The notes under the pieces: generated by a model
What the model was told of the DNA's origin: nothing
The model's database searches: none
The model's input: the letters and a program-made list of their open reading frames with translations, nothing else
Shown here: piece after piece, positions 43,473-56,040 of the stretch
Layout: each line of letters begins with the position of its first letter
Position numbering within the stretch: position 1 is the stretch's first letter
Translations under genes and position numbers: made by a program
Assembly (NCBI RefSeq): GCF_000005505.3
Contig: NC_016131.3
Coordinates: 29,317,001 to 29,381,000, forward strand
Length of the DNA: 64,000 bases
From: Brachypodium distachyon
Lineage: Eukaryota; Streptophyta; Magnoliopsida; Poales; Poaceae
Reading direction: 5' to 3'

Positions 43473-43572
43473 CTCAATCAGTCTCATATTAAGTGACTTA
43501 AATTTGTCTAAATATGAATGTATCTGTATGCTAAACATGTAATATTTCGGTACTACATATGGGACAGGGGAG
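43473..43572. mobile_element. Stowaway MITE in the foldback loop, second
   Basis: Ends CTCAATCAGTCTCATATTAA and CATATGGGACAGGGGAG, flanked by TA. Confidence 0.65.
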
Positions 43573-43975
43573 TATGTTGTACACGCATTGTTCTACCTCT
43601 GTCTAAAATATAAATCAGACTATTATGTTACATTTGATAAGGCTTTAATTAATGAGGATTACTTCAAACTTGAAACTCTTGCATACTGCAAATGTATCAT
43701 GGAAATGCATGCATATGGGCAGTCGGCTTGGCCCAAGCGTTCAAGCTGATTAGTACTTATCGGCTTGGGCGAAGCTGATTAGTACTAATCGGCTTCGGCC
43801 AGGCCGAGTAGTGCCTGTCGGTTTGGCCCAAGCCGAGGCTGTGTTATTTTTCAAAATTTCTCAAACTGTATATTATTTTTAATATTGATAAAAAATAATG
43901 TATTATTTTAAAAAATTAGCATATCAAAGAAGATAAGTATGCTTGCCTTAAGTGTCAAGTCAACCAAATAGCACC

Positions 43976-44211
43976 CAACTTGAGCAATAGATGTTAATAG
44001 CAAGTAGAGATGATGACCAGCCACATATATAGCAAGAGAAACATCAAATCAAGAGTAGACACAAGGATTTATGTGAAAACATCAAATAGCACCCAACTTG
44101 AGCAATAGATGCTAATAGCAAGTAGAGATGATGACCAGCCACATATATAGCAAGAGAAACACCAAATCAAGAGGACACACAAGGATTTACGTGGAAACCC
44201 TTTGCGAGGGA
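43976..44211 (+). repeat. tandem duplication, period 118 bp
   Basis: AAATAGCACCCAACTTGAGC starts at 43976 and again at 44094. The two copies differ at only a few bases, so the duplication is recent. Confidence 0.85.
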
Positions 44212-45253
44212 AAACCACGGGCGGCGGCGAGCCCGAACTTCACTATGGAGATGAATAGTACAAGGTGTAAGCCAACAAGTATAGGAAGGTTCCAAATCCC
44301 CAACAATATCTCACAAATTAAGGTGGATTTGGTAGATCAAATGTCTGTCCTCTCACCCTAACTCTGGAACTCTCAAAAACAACAAGACATTGAATTACCT
44401 ATCTATTTTCGAGCAAGGGAAGAAGGCCATAAAAGAAAGATTTGCATTCAGCTCCTTCAACTTCCTAACATGTGCAAACAAGTTCTACTTCAGCATAACA
44501 CATGACTATGCATTGTTTTGCATGATTAACAAGCCAAAATGGTTCTCAAATGGTGAAATTAGGAGCTGCACATCGCACACCGTCATGGAGAGAATGGAGG
44601 ATGTGAGAAGGGTCACAGAAGGGGCTCAGTTCTGCTGAGTGTTCCGCCAGAAAACATCGTTTCACTTCCGCAAGAAAATTTTCATTTCTGATTCAGTTTC
44701 CGAAATTCCATTTTCATTTTTTTCCTCTCTGTTTCCTTTTTGTGAAATGGAAATATTCCGTGCCATTTTCAGCTCTAGTGGTAATATCTTTTTTGCGGAA
44801 CGGAGAGATTCCACCTTATTTTCACCACTAGCAGTAGTTATCTAATCTTAGGCTTGCAGAGCCTTCTTATTCTGTCGACGCAAAGCATTTGCATTTTTTT
44901 TGCAGGAAAAAAATTCGCCAAACATGTCCACTAACAGTTTGATTATGAATCTGATTTTGGAAGGAACCAGCCCGTAAGTCGTAATTAAGCGTGCAACGGC
45001 AGCCGCAGACCTTCCTTGGTTCACAATTTCGGGCGGCTACGTACAGTCAGAATGAGCTGTACGTACATGATCTTGCCACCGACATCATCTCCTACGTAGA
45101 TGGAGCATCACATAGACGGATAGACCTGACGGCCAAACCCCAATTGGCAAGTACTAGCTCTGACAATTAGGTTAAGTTGAGTTAAATTGGTTAAATTGAC
45201 ACTTCAATTATAGACGACAGTTAAGACAGAAGCCACCCCGTGGTTTGTTGGGC
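44212..45253. other. intergenic; possible retroelement remnant then peroxidase promoter
   Basis: The region 44180-44370 (CCCTTTGCGAGGGAAAACCACGG-like opening) resembles leader sequence of LTR elements, but no ORF supports this. From about 45000 it is the upstream region of the peroxidase. Confidence 0.35.
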
Positions 45254-45260
45254 TATAAAG
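45254..45260 (+). promoter_or_regulatory. TATA box of the first peroxidase
   Basis: TATAAAG, 131 bases before the ATG at 45391. Confidence 0.6.
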
Positions 45261-45390
45261 CACGCGTACGTGCAATCTCCAAATCTCTCATCACTTCCAT
45301 ACCGCCTTGATCCAAGCAACTAAGCCACTAGCTAGCTATAGGAAGGAGCACGCAACAGACAGTCTTCACTGAGCAAGAAGATACCAATTC

Positions 45391-46770
45391 ATGGCGAACC
45401 TTCGGTTAGCCTTACTCGCCGCCGCCGCGCTCCTCCTCTCGCCGGCGTTTGCCGCAGCCCAGCTGAGGACGGATTACTATGCCACCATCTGCCCCAACCT
45501 GGAGGCCATTGTCCGGGGCTCAGTGAAGTACTCCATGGGCCAGTCCCCCATCTCCGCTCCCGCCGCGCTCAGGCTCTTCTTCCACGACTGCGCCGTCAGG
45601 GTACGCCCACGCAGGCAGAAACTTCTCTTGGCTCTTGCCAATTGCCATGGATGCATTTATGATCAGTGCATTACTGACACGCTAGCTCTTGCTGTTTCGT
45701 ATCGTTGTGCTTAATTGTGATGCAGGGCTGCGACGCGTCGATCATGATCGTGAACTCGAACGGCGACGACGAGTGGCGGCACCCCGACGACCAGTCGCTG
45801 AAGCAGGAGGGGTTCCAGACGATCCTGGACGCCAAGGCCGCCGTCGACAGCGACCCGCAGTGCCGTCACAAGGTGTCCTGCGCCGACATACTCGCCCTCG
45901 CCGCACGGGAATCCGTCAGCCAGGTAACCATGATACTCCTACAAATTGATGAGCCACAGTACAGAAATGTTGCATTGCATTGATCATCTTCAGTGCGGCT
46001 AATTGCAGAGCGGAGGGCCGAGCTACCCAGTGGAGCTAGGCAGGTACGACGGGAAAATCTCCACGAAGAACAGCGTCGTGCTGCCGCACGCCGACTTCAA
46101 CCTCGACCAGCTCAACGGCTTCTTCTCCGGATTGGGCCTCTCCCAGACCGACATGATCGCTCTATCAGGTAACTGAACCAAAACTCCAGGCTTTTCCCTT
46201 CTCCATCATCGCACGCGCGCCGACTTCAATTCTCCTGCACTTCATTTGCTAGCTCTTTCCCATATCGCAATACTACACGTACGCTACTACGCCGACTTTA
46301 AATCTTTTAAGTTTGACACTTTGACTGTCTCGCACTCACGAATCACGATGGCTTACGCGTGAATCTAACATCAATCCACTCAAATTGGAGCAGGCGGGCA
46401 CACGATGGGCGCGGCGGACTGCAGCTTCTTCCAGTACAGGATCGGCACGGACCCGAGCATGGACCCAAACTTCGCGGCGCAGCTGGGCGGCACCTGCGTC
46501 AACAGCCAGAGCTTCGCGTTCCTGGACGGGTCCACGCCGGTCAAGTTCGACAACGCCTACTACAAGAACCTGCAGGCCGGCAGGGGCCTGCTGGGCTCTG
46601 ACCAGGTGCTGCACGCCGACGTCAGGTCCAGGGGCACCGTCGACTACTACGCCTACGACCAGGGCACCTTCTTCTACGACTTCGCCAACGCCATGACCAG
46701 GCTCGGCAGGGTCGGGGTCAAGACGGCCGCCGACGGCGAGATTCGCCGCGACTGCAGGTTCCCCAACTAG
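45391..46770 (+). CDS. class III secretory peroxidase, four exons
   Basis: Exons 45391-45600, 45726-45923, 46009-46168 and 46394-46770 join in phase, giving 314 residues. Residues 1-23 are a signal peptide ending AFAAAQ. Distal heme site: RLFFHDCAVRGCDAS with catalytic Arg and His. Here Ala replaces the usual Phe of HDCF. Proximal His lies in LSGGHTMG, where the family usually has LSGAHT. The conserved [12 protein letters not shown] and VKFDNAYYKNL blocks and the C-terminal RRDC are present. The enzyme would use hydrogen peroxide to oxidise phenolics or make radicals in the cell wall. It resembles the Arabidopsis PRX35/73 and PRX16/45/51 groups. It shares its exon plan with the peroxidase at 61545. 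Confidence 0.93.
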
Positions 46771-48313
46771 TTCAGCTCGCCCTATATATATGGACCGGCC
46801 GGGGCGCGCTGGCGGGGCACATGTTGATAGGTCTACTTAATTATTGCATGCTCCCACTGTTGCTAGCCCATGGCGTCATGGCGACTGTAACTCTGTAATA
46901 GTAATAAGCTCGATCATGCATATGCTTGCATATTGCTCTGATTCATGCATGGCCGAGAATAACATGCAGATCTGTTGTACAAGTACTTGCGTGGCAAATA
47001 TGAGCCCGGTTCCAGCAGAAAAGAGTAAATTATCCTGTCGTGGCCAGATTGGCGCGCCAAAAATCAGCCGTATGTCCTAACTTCATCAAACATCGATCAA
47101 ATGAGGATTGTACATCTCTGCACTTGCTCTAATCGGTTATGGAAATATTCTTGCTCTTTTTTTGGAACAGAGCAAGGACTATGCACACTGCACAGAGCAC
47201 CATCACGCAGATTCGGTCTGCACACTGCACTGTCATCGTGCACATTAGTACATTTACTCGAAGTTGCTATGCTAAGCGACCAGTGTGTCGCTTCAGTAAA
47301 AGATCAGGCGCCCCACTCCTTTTGAGTTTTGACCACGAGTACGACATCTCTCAATCACGCATGGTCTGAAATAAATAAATAAACATCACACGATCGCTAG
47401 CCAGAAGATTAGTTAGTTAAAGTATGTTCCGGACTGATCACGCGTTAACTAACCGTTCCCATTCGGTACGTAACAGCACGATCGGCGTGATCGACCATGT
47501 TCTGAAGATTGCACGCTCGCACGTTTTTTAAATTTGTTTTTCCAATCATCCTCAGGGCCCACTTTGAAACATCACAATTCCCCATCAATCTGAGGGAGGT
47601 TTTATTGTATTCTCTCTTTTTTTTGACGGGGAGGCTTTTATTGTACTATTCTAGAACCGGAATTTTCGGTGTAGTTTCCAAACCTTGCGTGACATTATGC
47701 TAATGAATTCGCACGGCTTGCAAGTCATGGCTGCGATCAGTTGTGTTCGTTGCACGATTGCACGAATGGTCACTTGCGTGTTTCTCTAACAGAACTCGTT
47801 GATGTCAGTGAGTCAACTTTGGCATGCTGGCATACTAATCCAATAAGACAGACGGATAATACTCGGTATATATTTTTAGACCGATAATTTAATAATTATC
47901 TGCAGAGGTGAAATGAATTTTCGTGCATCTTTTTTTTAGGCGGTCTTAGATTTGGCCCTGAAATTCTAAAAAAGGTGGGTCAATGCAGCAGTAGCTACTT
48001 CGGTCCATGGGCCGCTTTAAACTAAGTGCAGCCCAGTAATACGAGCTACGACCAGCCCTTTCTTTTCTGAAGCCTGATCCAGTCCGTCCATGCGTTCGGC
48101 TTGAAGAGATTGTATGGGCCCAAATGTAGCTCGCGATGTTTGTTTTTCCCCAACAGAAACACGCCACCAGCAAATTTCCGTAAACTTTCGCTCAAAAAAA
48201 AAGCAAATTTCCGCAAACTAAACGGAAACACAATTTTACCCAAAATAAATTCCTTTCCGAAACTGGAGTAGGAGGTAGAATACTTTTCCTATTCCTAAAC
48301 GGTCACATAAAAC
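46771..48313. other. 3' flank of the peroxidase and intergenic DNA
   Basis: No gene. The 3' UTR probably ends within the first 200 bases (AT-rich, AATAATAAG at about 46900). Confidence 0.45.
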
Positions 48314-48921
48314 TGTTAGCTTAATCTTGATCTTTGTATCCGCATGTTGTTTTCTTGTTCTGCATGTAGTTAGGAAGAGCTCGTTCTGGGCTGAGCAGCA
48401 ATACCGGCAACTCGCCCACTCCATTCAGTCCCTGTTCAACCTCAAGACGGTGTCCATTGAAAAGCTTACGGGGCGCTTCTTGGCTGTAGAGGAACTCGAC
48501 ATGGATGAAGACAATGGTGAGCAGCACGGTGGGACTCGCCTTCTCCTCACAGAAAAGGAGTGGACCGAGAGGATGAAGAAGAATCGCAAGAACAACAAGA
48601 AGAAGATGCGATGCTTCAACTGCCAAGAACTTGGCCACTTCGCTTGGGAGTGTCCAGAGAAGAAGAAGGACCAAGCCCATGAGAAGAAGAAGGCACAAGA
48701 AGAAGAGGAGAAGGCACTGCTCGCTGGTTACCGACATCGACGAGCCAGCTCTTCTCTGAAGCTTTGAGAAGATTAGATGATCAAGATTAGGGGGGAAATG
48801 GTTAGCTTAATCTTGATCTTTGTATCTGCATGTTGTTTTCTTGTTCTGCATGTAGTTAGGAAGAGCTCGTTTCTGGGCTGAGCAGCAATAAAAACTTCAT
48901 TGACTGTTTTTCATTACAACA
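48314..48921 (+). mobile_element. mini-retroelement: LTR fragment, gag, purine tract, LTR (TR-GAG-like)
   Basis: A 90-base sequence (TTAGCTTAATCTTGATCTTT to GGGCTGAGCAGCAATA) occurs at 48316-48405 and, nearly identical, at 48801-48892. The second copy follows a purine tract (TTAGGGGGGAAA) and begins TG, so it behaves like a 3' LTR, ending perhaps at ACAACA (48921). Between them is only a gag-like frame. Flanks AAAAC and AACAC are at best an imperfect target duplication. The 5' LTR lacks its 3' end and no primer-binding site is seen. It is therefore either a decayed Copia or a deleted terminal-repeat element with a GAG domain. Confidence 0.55.
48403..48767 (+). pseudogene. Copia-type gag C-terminus with CCHC zinc knuckle
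   Basis: The open frame encodes SIQSLFNLKT, ELDMDEDNGEQ, then a basic stretch and CFNCQELGHFAWEC, a C-x2-C-x4-H-x4-C nucleic-acid-binding knuckle, followed by a Lys/Glu-rich tail and TGA. The N-terminal gag domain is missing; the frame runs in from the LTR fragment. Confidence 0.7.
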
Positions 48922-49070
48922 AACACAACCGATAAAGTGGCATGCCACATGCATGTTTTTTTTTTTACTAAAACTGTGCAATTGTGTATTCAAGATCTTT
49001 TGCTTCCTGAGGTTCATATATTTCATACACCAGGACTAAATTTCATTGGGGTAGTATTTTTTCCAGCCAA

Positions 49071-49135
49071 AAAAAAGGTTGTAAACTCAGTCTATAGTTT
49101 ACGAGGACTACAGACTGAGAGTTTACAACCTTTTT
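49071..49135. repeat. short near-perfect hairpin
   Basis: Arms 49071-49097 and 49108-49135 pair over about 26 bases (AAAGGTTGTAAACTC and GAGTTTACAACCTTT cores) with a 2-base bulge and a 10-base loop. Confidence 0.75.
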
Positions 49136-51316
49136 CATTAAAGGAACCTGAAATTAACGTGTAGAAGGTCGACCGTCGATGGTGTTCAGCCCAACCGAGA
49201 AAGACGTTTCGTAGGTAAAAAGGCAGGGAACATATATAGGATGGCAAAGCACAGATTATACCACTATAAGACCGATCGACATGCCGAATTTTCCATGTGT
49301 CCAGCGGCCAAGCCGATCGAGACAAGCTAGTGCGGACTGCGGAGTACGTACTTTCTTCCATTGACACGACACAGCTAGCGGATACCGATCGAAACAATCC
49401 TGGAGGACCGGCCGATTCTGTCCCAAATCAGCACCCGAATGCACCCTAAAATCTTGTGCAATCCATGGTCGCTAAACTTGCTCCCGCCGGGGTAATATAG
49501 GAGTAGTATCTCGCTGTGCTGTTGTGTGATCGCAGCTTGTGCCATGCATGGTCCCGGGCCCAGCACACACCTGGCTGGCTGGCAAACGCGGAACATTCCC
49601 TGGTCCAGGCGCAACGCCGATACACGGGGTGGGGGTGCCGACCGAGGCTCAGCCTGCCGTACGTGGCGCGGCGAGTTCGATCGGAGTTCCCGGCCGGCCC
49701 AGACAGGGGTTGGACGCGCCTCGTGCATTGACGTCTCTGGGAGTACTCTGGGACCAGACCCCGGCCGCGCCCCGCGCGCGCGGGCACGAGCCGCATGTTC
49801 GCTGCGACATTATTCGGGCCCAAACCAGCCATTTTGTTGCCAGGGGGAACATTACATTACAGTGGGTGGTGTTTCTGAAAGAGAAGTTGTATAGCACGTT
49901 TATCTGTCTCGTTTTGCAACCCCGCAGACGGCAGTGCAGGTGCAGCCTGCCGTCCGTCTGCCGATCGGAGATCACGTTCGCCCATCCATCTATGTTTGTC
50001 AGAGCAATAAGGGTGTTTTGCAGAGGAGCTAGCTCGCTGTTTCGTGTGTAGCAGGGCGCGCTCTGCTCTACCAAAGCCTGGACTTCACCTGTTAACTCAC
50101 GTCGTGAACGACAATATGCTTCAACAAGTACACACGCAGAAACTACAAACTGTGCATATACGCAGCAAACGGTACTCCCTTCGTTTCTAATTTTTGTTGA
50201 AGTATAAGTGGATTGTCTAGCTTCTTCCATTAGATCGGTCTTTTGGTTGCGTTGGCTAGCGCATGAAGCTCTTTAGTTTCAGTGACACTAAAACAGCGAC
50301 AAGTATTTAGAAACAAAGGCCGCGACAATTGTTTAGGAACTAAACTAGTACGGTTCTAGGATGTGCTGTTTACTGCATCTGTTTTGGACATGGCCATCGG
50401 CGCCGCCTGCTGGCTGTACGGCTGTATACGTAGCGCGCGGGCGGCGTGCGGTTGTGCCGTCGCTTTCCGGCCGGTTCACTCGTCGCCCGCTCGCTATCCG
50501 TAGCGCCTCCAAGGCACACAAGCTGGTGATGAGCACGCACGTCCTGCACACTCCTGTGTCCTGTCCGTGTCGTGTCGAAATTAATATTGCCGATGTGGCT
50601 ACCGCAGCCCCGGCCCGTGCATGCATATCCAACGACGCGCGCGCTAGCCTGGCATTCGGCGCAACTTAAACAGTTCTATGCGTCAATGCGTAGGCCTTCG
50701 ATATGTCTATCTGTCTAGCCTGTCCATCCGTCCGGTACTGCTTTTCGTTGTCTGCATCTATGGAATTGGAGGAGTAGTTTTGACTTGCGCCGCGCTGGAC
50801 ACGGGAGACGCCGCTAAAGGCGTCGTCTCTGTCGTCCCATTGCTTATCCTCGAAGATATATACTTCCGTTTGCCAGAACTTTGATCTGCATCTGATCATA
50901 TTGTTCTTCAGACTTTCAGAACCAATTAGTGCATGCCACCCGCACGTGCAAAGCAATATCGATCCGATCATGCGGATGTGCATTACGTCCGGTAGGGGCA
51001 CGCATTTGGACATGTATATATATGTGTCCGCAGGAGAGGAGTGACGTACACGGATGAATGATCAGGACGGAATTAATGATGAACATGGAAACTCGCATGC
51101 ATGTCGTTGCGCGCCGACCGTAACATTTGTCTGTTTTGCGCCGCGCAAGGAAACAAGGGTTTGTGCGGCCCCGTGATGCGATGATTGGGTACAAGCTTAG
51201 GATTATAGGATAGGCATGCACGGATCGACCCGGCCAGTTCTGTCTGTACATGCATACTGATCGGCAGATGGGCACGTTATACGTACGGGCTTTTTTTTTC
51301 GGTTTTGTTATTTCTT
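49136..51316. other. intergenic, no gene supported
   Basis: Overlapping ORFs on both strands in a GC-rich part (49500-49850) and at 50345-50670 lack domains. At 50172 the phrase GTACTCCCTTCGTTTCTAA looks like a lone MITE end. Confidence 0.45.
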
Positions 51317-51739
51317 GAGTAAATTTCATAAAATTGTGGTTTGGGTTTCACGTAACCATAATGATGCTAATTTGTTTTCACAAAACCATAACATTTACTG
51401 CAGGATTTATTAAATAATCCTGAACTTTTAATTTGTGGATTTAACCATGTTTCCGATATGTGTGGCCCTCACACGTAAATGTCTACATGGAAAAAAATAC
51501 CCGTCAGCAACCCGACTCATCAATCCCTATCCAAACCCCGAGCCTAGAAGAGATCAAGAACAGGTCGAGTAAAAAACCCGTTAAAAGATGACATGGCACT
51601 TATATGTGGGCGCATCTAGACTAGTAGATTATGGTTTTGTTTTAGAAGACATGTCTTAGAATGGTGATTCCGTGAGAAAATTAGCGATGTGCTTCATGAA
51701 ACTGTAGCTGCAAAATGTGTGGTTGTATGAAATTTACTC
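51317..51739. mobile_element. Mutator-type MITE (423 bp)
   Basis: Terminal inverted repeats GAGTAAATTTCATA and TATGAAATTTACTC extend further with mismatches (TGTGGTTTGG-like and GTGTGGTTG). The 9-base flanks TTATTTCTT (51308-51316) and TTGTTTCTT (51740-51748) match at 8 of 9, the target duplication size of Mutator-like elements. No ORF inside. Confidence 0.8.
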
Positions 51740-53859
51740 TTGTTTCTTTATATGATTGAGAAATAACTATTTCTAAATCGCTAAAAATCTTTTGATCTTA
51801 TTATTAAGATTGGTGCACGATTCTTCATGTAAGTGCAAATAATGAAAAAAAAAATCTTCACTGCATAGTTATGATTATCAACTGTTCTCGGAAAAGGAGG
51901 GAGACACAGACACGGGCTTTGAATTTTCATGATCAGGGTGGGGTATAGCAGCATTTTTAGAGAGCTGACTATACACTACACGATTAGCTAACTGTACAGG
52001 ATAAGATCGTTCTCATCAGCGGCAGAACATCATATATCCGAGGAAGACAGATACGTCCACCAACGACAGCGCTGGGCACCACAAAGTGCGCGATTGAATC
52101 CGGCCGCTGCAAAAACGACGTGATCGCGGGCCCAAAAACACAACACCTTACACCGCCTCCAAGGATCGGCCGACGAGTCGACGATGACGAGACGTCGTTG
52201 GTCAACTCTCGCGGGCCGGCCGCTGGCTAACTGAATTTCAGCCAGCCGCACGGCGCCATCTGATAAATGGGCATGGATCACTTGGAAACCCGGGGGAGAT
52301 CGGGCACTTCCGATCGACCTGAATGCCGCAAAATTGCACCGAGCAATCAGAACTTTAATTAATGGTCGCGATCGATCGGCTAGGATTTTAGGCAACACGC
52401 ATGCCGATCCACGAGGATTAGACGCGCATCAATGCCGGGGAGCTGCGCGCTTCTATGCACACGACCGGCCGGCACCGCTCGCTAGCTTCCTGAATTAATC
52501 GCAACGGAAATAAGCATACTATGCACTTTCTGCAGGTCAGTTTTCTCGAAAGAGGCCAGAAATTATGACCGTCGACACGAGCCGAGCCACCGTGTGTATA
52601 TATCTCTGCTCCCTACAGCTGTCTCTCGCTCCGTGGGGGGAAAAGGCTGATCTTGTAATCATCGTCTAACCTTCTGTGACTGTCGTTAATAATCTTGGTT
52701 ACCTGCCTTTTTGCCGTCCAAGTTACGTCACTGGTGATTAGATTATACTGCCGCGCTTTCTTAGCAAACATCCGTAAGATAATTGCTCCGCCGTGTGCGT
52801 GCCACCCGGATTATTTTTCCCAGCAAATGGTCTGTCTCTCTTTTGTTTGTTCTGGAAGCACGGGAAAGCTAGTGATGTGTCTGCTTTGCGCTGTAACTGT
52901 CAAGCTTTGCCATAGCAGTTACCGTTAAAGCGCCGGCTTGTCCTAGTCCTACTGACAGGTCTTCGGAATGTCGACGCACCATACACACATACTCTCATGT
53001 AGGTCCTTTTCTGTCTTTTAATCATTCGCCTTGCCACTTACTTCTAGTCGACTTGATGCAGCAGCAATATTTTGTGCCGAGACTCCTTTCGGCACTTTCC
53101 TATAGCAAAGTTATACTCGAAGTAGTAATTTATGTCTGACCATCTGGAACCCGGACTGAAAATAAACTAAACATTACAGTACTTGTTGGCTGGAAGAAAG
53201 CATATTCCAGAGCAACCTGCAGCGGAATTGCTTTACTTCGTACGGAGTACGAGTATATGTCTAGTCCATACGTGATTCCACGCAGGTGAAGTTTTAGAGA
53301 GAAGAATCAGATGTGCCTCGAAGAAGCACGGTTTGTTCCCTGGCCTTCTTAACGGAGATTCATACCGCCCGGCGGCCGGGACAATTTTATCCATGATTCT
53401 GTGTCCACCATAGTACCATACCTTACCATACTACACACGACACGCTAGCTTGCACAAGATAAGATACAGTATATTGACGCGAAACGGCAGCAGCTGTACC
53501 ACGAAGTTGATCAAATTCTAAATTTTTACAGGCCGAAATTAAGCTAGCAGACTGAATACAGGCCGAAATTAAAGCTAGCAGACTGAATGTTTTATGCGTT
53601 CCTGCGCAAAGACTCCAGCGGTGTTTTCTTTTACTGCAAAATCGTACTGCATAGTTAGTAGTACTACGTGGTAAAGTAACAAATCTAGGAGTGCGAGGAT
53701 AACCCACTCGTGTTTGCTAAAGAATGAAAGGTGGCCGCTCTTTAAGCTCCAACCACAAGCCCAAAATTCCAAAGAGGTGATTTCCAAATCAGCTGGACTT
53801 GACATGAATCCGATTTTATATACGGTTTTGTTATTTTTAAGACGAGTGAGAAATAACTA
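51740..53859. other. intergenic; 30-bp tandem duplication
   Basis: At 53529-53589 the unit ACAGGCCGAAATTAAGCTAG with its tail occurs twice (period 30-31). No gene seen. Confidence 0.45.
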
Positions 53860-53971
53860 CTCCCTCCATCCCATACTAAATGACGAAATATTACTTGTAT
53901 ATAGACGCCTTTTGGGTATAGATACATTCACATTTGGGCAAATTTGAGTCACTTAATAGGGATGGAGGGAG
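53860..53971. mobile_element. Stowaway MITE (112 bp)
   Basis: TA flanks; ends CTCCCTCCATCCCATACTAA and TTAATAGGGATGGAGGGAG. The ends are very well preserved. Confidence 0.88.
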
Positions 53972-56040
53972 TATTTCTAAATCGATCGTAATAATATTCA
54001 GATCCAATCGTTGAGCTTTGTGAAATATCTGTGCAAGTATAAAAGATGATTAAATCTTAATCAGATGCTACGATTGTTGTCTGAGAAATAATTATTTCTA
54101 AGACGACTAAGAAATAGACACTTCCTTTTGTACAATTCCCCTGTTCTAAAATATAAGACGTACTTCATTTCTTTTGACCGAGGCTCTGACAAAAGAATAT
54201 CTGGATCAACATGTGACGAAGGTTTTTACAAAAAAATACTTTGACAAAAATGGTCGGGTACAAAAACAGGCAATGAAAATGCTAGGGTTTTCCTCAAGGT
54301 GGAAACCATATTACCGATCGTTTTGGGCATGATCAGAGGATTATGTCTTCTTTAATCGTGTCGCTTTACGGAAATATAAATATTTACTTCTACAAAACTT
54401 TTTCTTGAAAAAATAGGATGAGACAAAGCTTTTGACTCTTTTAAAAAAACTAGCATGGTGTCCCGCACAATCGCGTGGGAAGCATTTTATACAAATTTAC
54501 TTCCTAAGTATCACTAATGCAAAACAATCCTTATTTCTCAAATAAAAATTACACAAAACGCTAAAATTGTGATATTTTTATGTGTAATCCTTCTACATTA
54601 TATTATATCACTATAAAGAATTGCAACTTTGGCCACGGTAGGTATGCGGAAAAAAGTTTTTCAGGGACAACATGCTCTGTTTGACGTGATATTAGAATAA
54701 TTAACTCAGGTGAAGTTTGGATCAGGAACACGATTGGTCGTTAGGAGGCAGGATCAATCAACCACATTACACCTAGAAAGTAAACTCAACACTTCCCACC
54801 ACAGCTATAAGTTCAGAAGCATATTATCTTTATGTTGTTTCAGATGGTAGTTCATGATTAAAATTTAGAATGTGAGCTGACTGGTCGTTCAATGCTTGCA
54901 CGCATCATATAGATTGTTTCATTTGAAATTGTTCACAACCAATTTTGCCTTACAACGGGAAGTCCACCGGAAGTTCCAGTTGCAAGGCGAAAGTTCCGCA
55001 AATTCCTCGAAGAGTGACAGAGCCGGAGGTTCGGCCGGAAGTTCCGGTGCTAGGAATCGAAGTTAAAAACAGAGAAAATAGGCATTAACATCTATTAGGA
55101 ATGAAAAGTTGTCAACATAAAAGTTCTTCGTTTTTTCGATACTAACAATTTTGCTTTTGGAGTCATCGCGATCTGAGCTTGTTTACTACCTCAAAAATGG
55201 ATCGGATGGTGCAGCCAGATTTTGGACCGAACAAATTTGGGAAGTTCGGACCAAACCTCCCGAATTGGACCCAAATTAGGGTTTTGGACGTGAATCCAAG
55301 CCTTTCTCTTGCACTGGAAGTTCAGCCGCCCTTTATATACATGAGGGGTGGTGGCCGATTGTAACAACACCAATCGAACAAACACATCTAATACCTTTCA
55401 TCTACTTTTATCTCTCTACCCTATGTATCTTTCTTCTCGATCTTCATAGTTCTTCAAGTTGGAGGGCAATAATCCACGAGGCATGAGGGGCGGTCAGGCT
55501 GACCTAGGGCAGCCCATAGCCGCCGCGCCACCCTGACGGGGTCCTTCCTAGGCGATCAGGGTTTCGGGTCAAGAAAAGCGCCCGTCGGACTGTCTTGCGT
55601 ATCACACTTCCGGCGAGCCTCCTACGGCGCGTGCTGCCGCGCATCGCGCTCGGCGTCGAGGGTACACAGTGACGTGTTCGTGTGCGAACAGAAATATCTA
55701 TGAACCCGAAATTAAAATACAGATCATCGGACAGTTGCTAGTCTTTACGTGAGATTGCTGACCTTACGTGATACATATCACATTCTACACAAAATTAAGT
55801 TTACATGATGGTAAATCGATTGTTTGTTGGTAAGCCATGTCTACGTATATTAATAGGTAAGAATTTTACGATAATAATCATAATGTGATACTATAGTTTA
55901 ATCTACGTGATTATTCTATCTATACTGAGAGTAGAGTTTAGATCGTCAGCTATTTTTTAGATCCTTTTAATGGTATTTAATCAGTAAATGTTTGGCTCGC
56001 TAGCCAGACAGTCTTTCGTGCATGCTGTTAATTAGTAACC

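Larger units (their letters stand above)
42898..43920. repeat. 1-kb foldback (long inverted repeat)
   Basis: Left arm 42898 to about 43170 and right arm about 43630 to 43920 are reverse complements over roughly 270-290 bases with scattered changes and small indels. Outer ends read GCTAAATTTTTTT and AAAAAATTAGC. Each arm carries several copies of GGCTTGGGC and AAGCCGA around GATTAGTACTTATC, then CATATGCATGCAT and TAATTAAAGCCTTATCAAAT. The ~460-base loop holds Stowaway insertions. No coding sequence, and no clear target duplication. Confidence 0.8.

Noticed and set aside
49446..50230. ORFs of 120-193 codons on both strands
   Set aside because: Overlap each other in GC-rich DNA without domains or splice signals.
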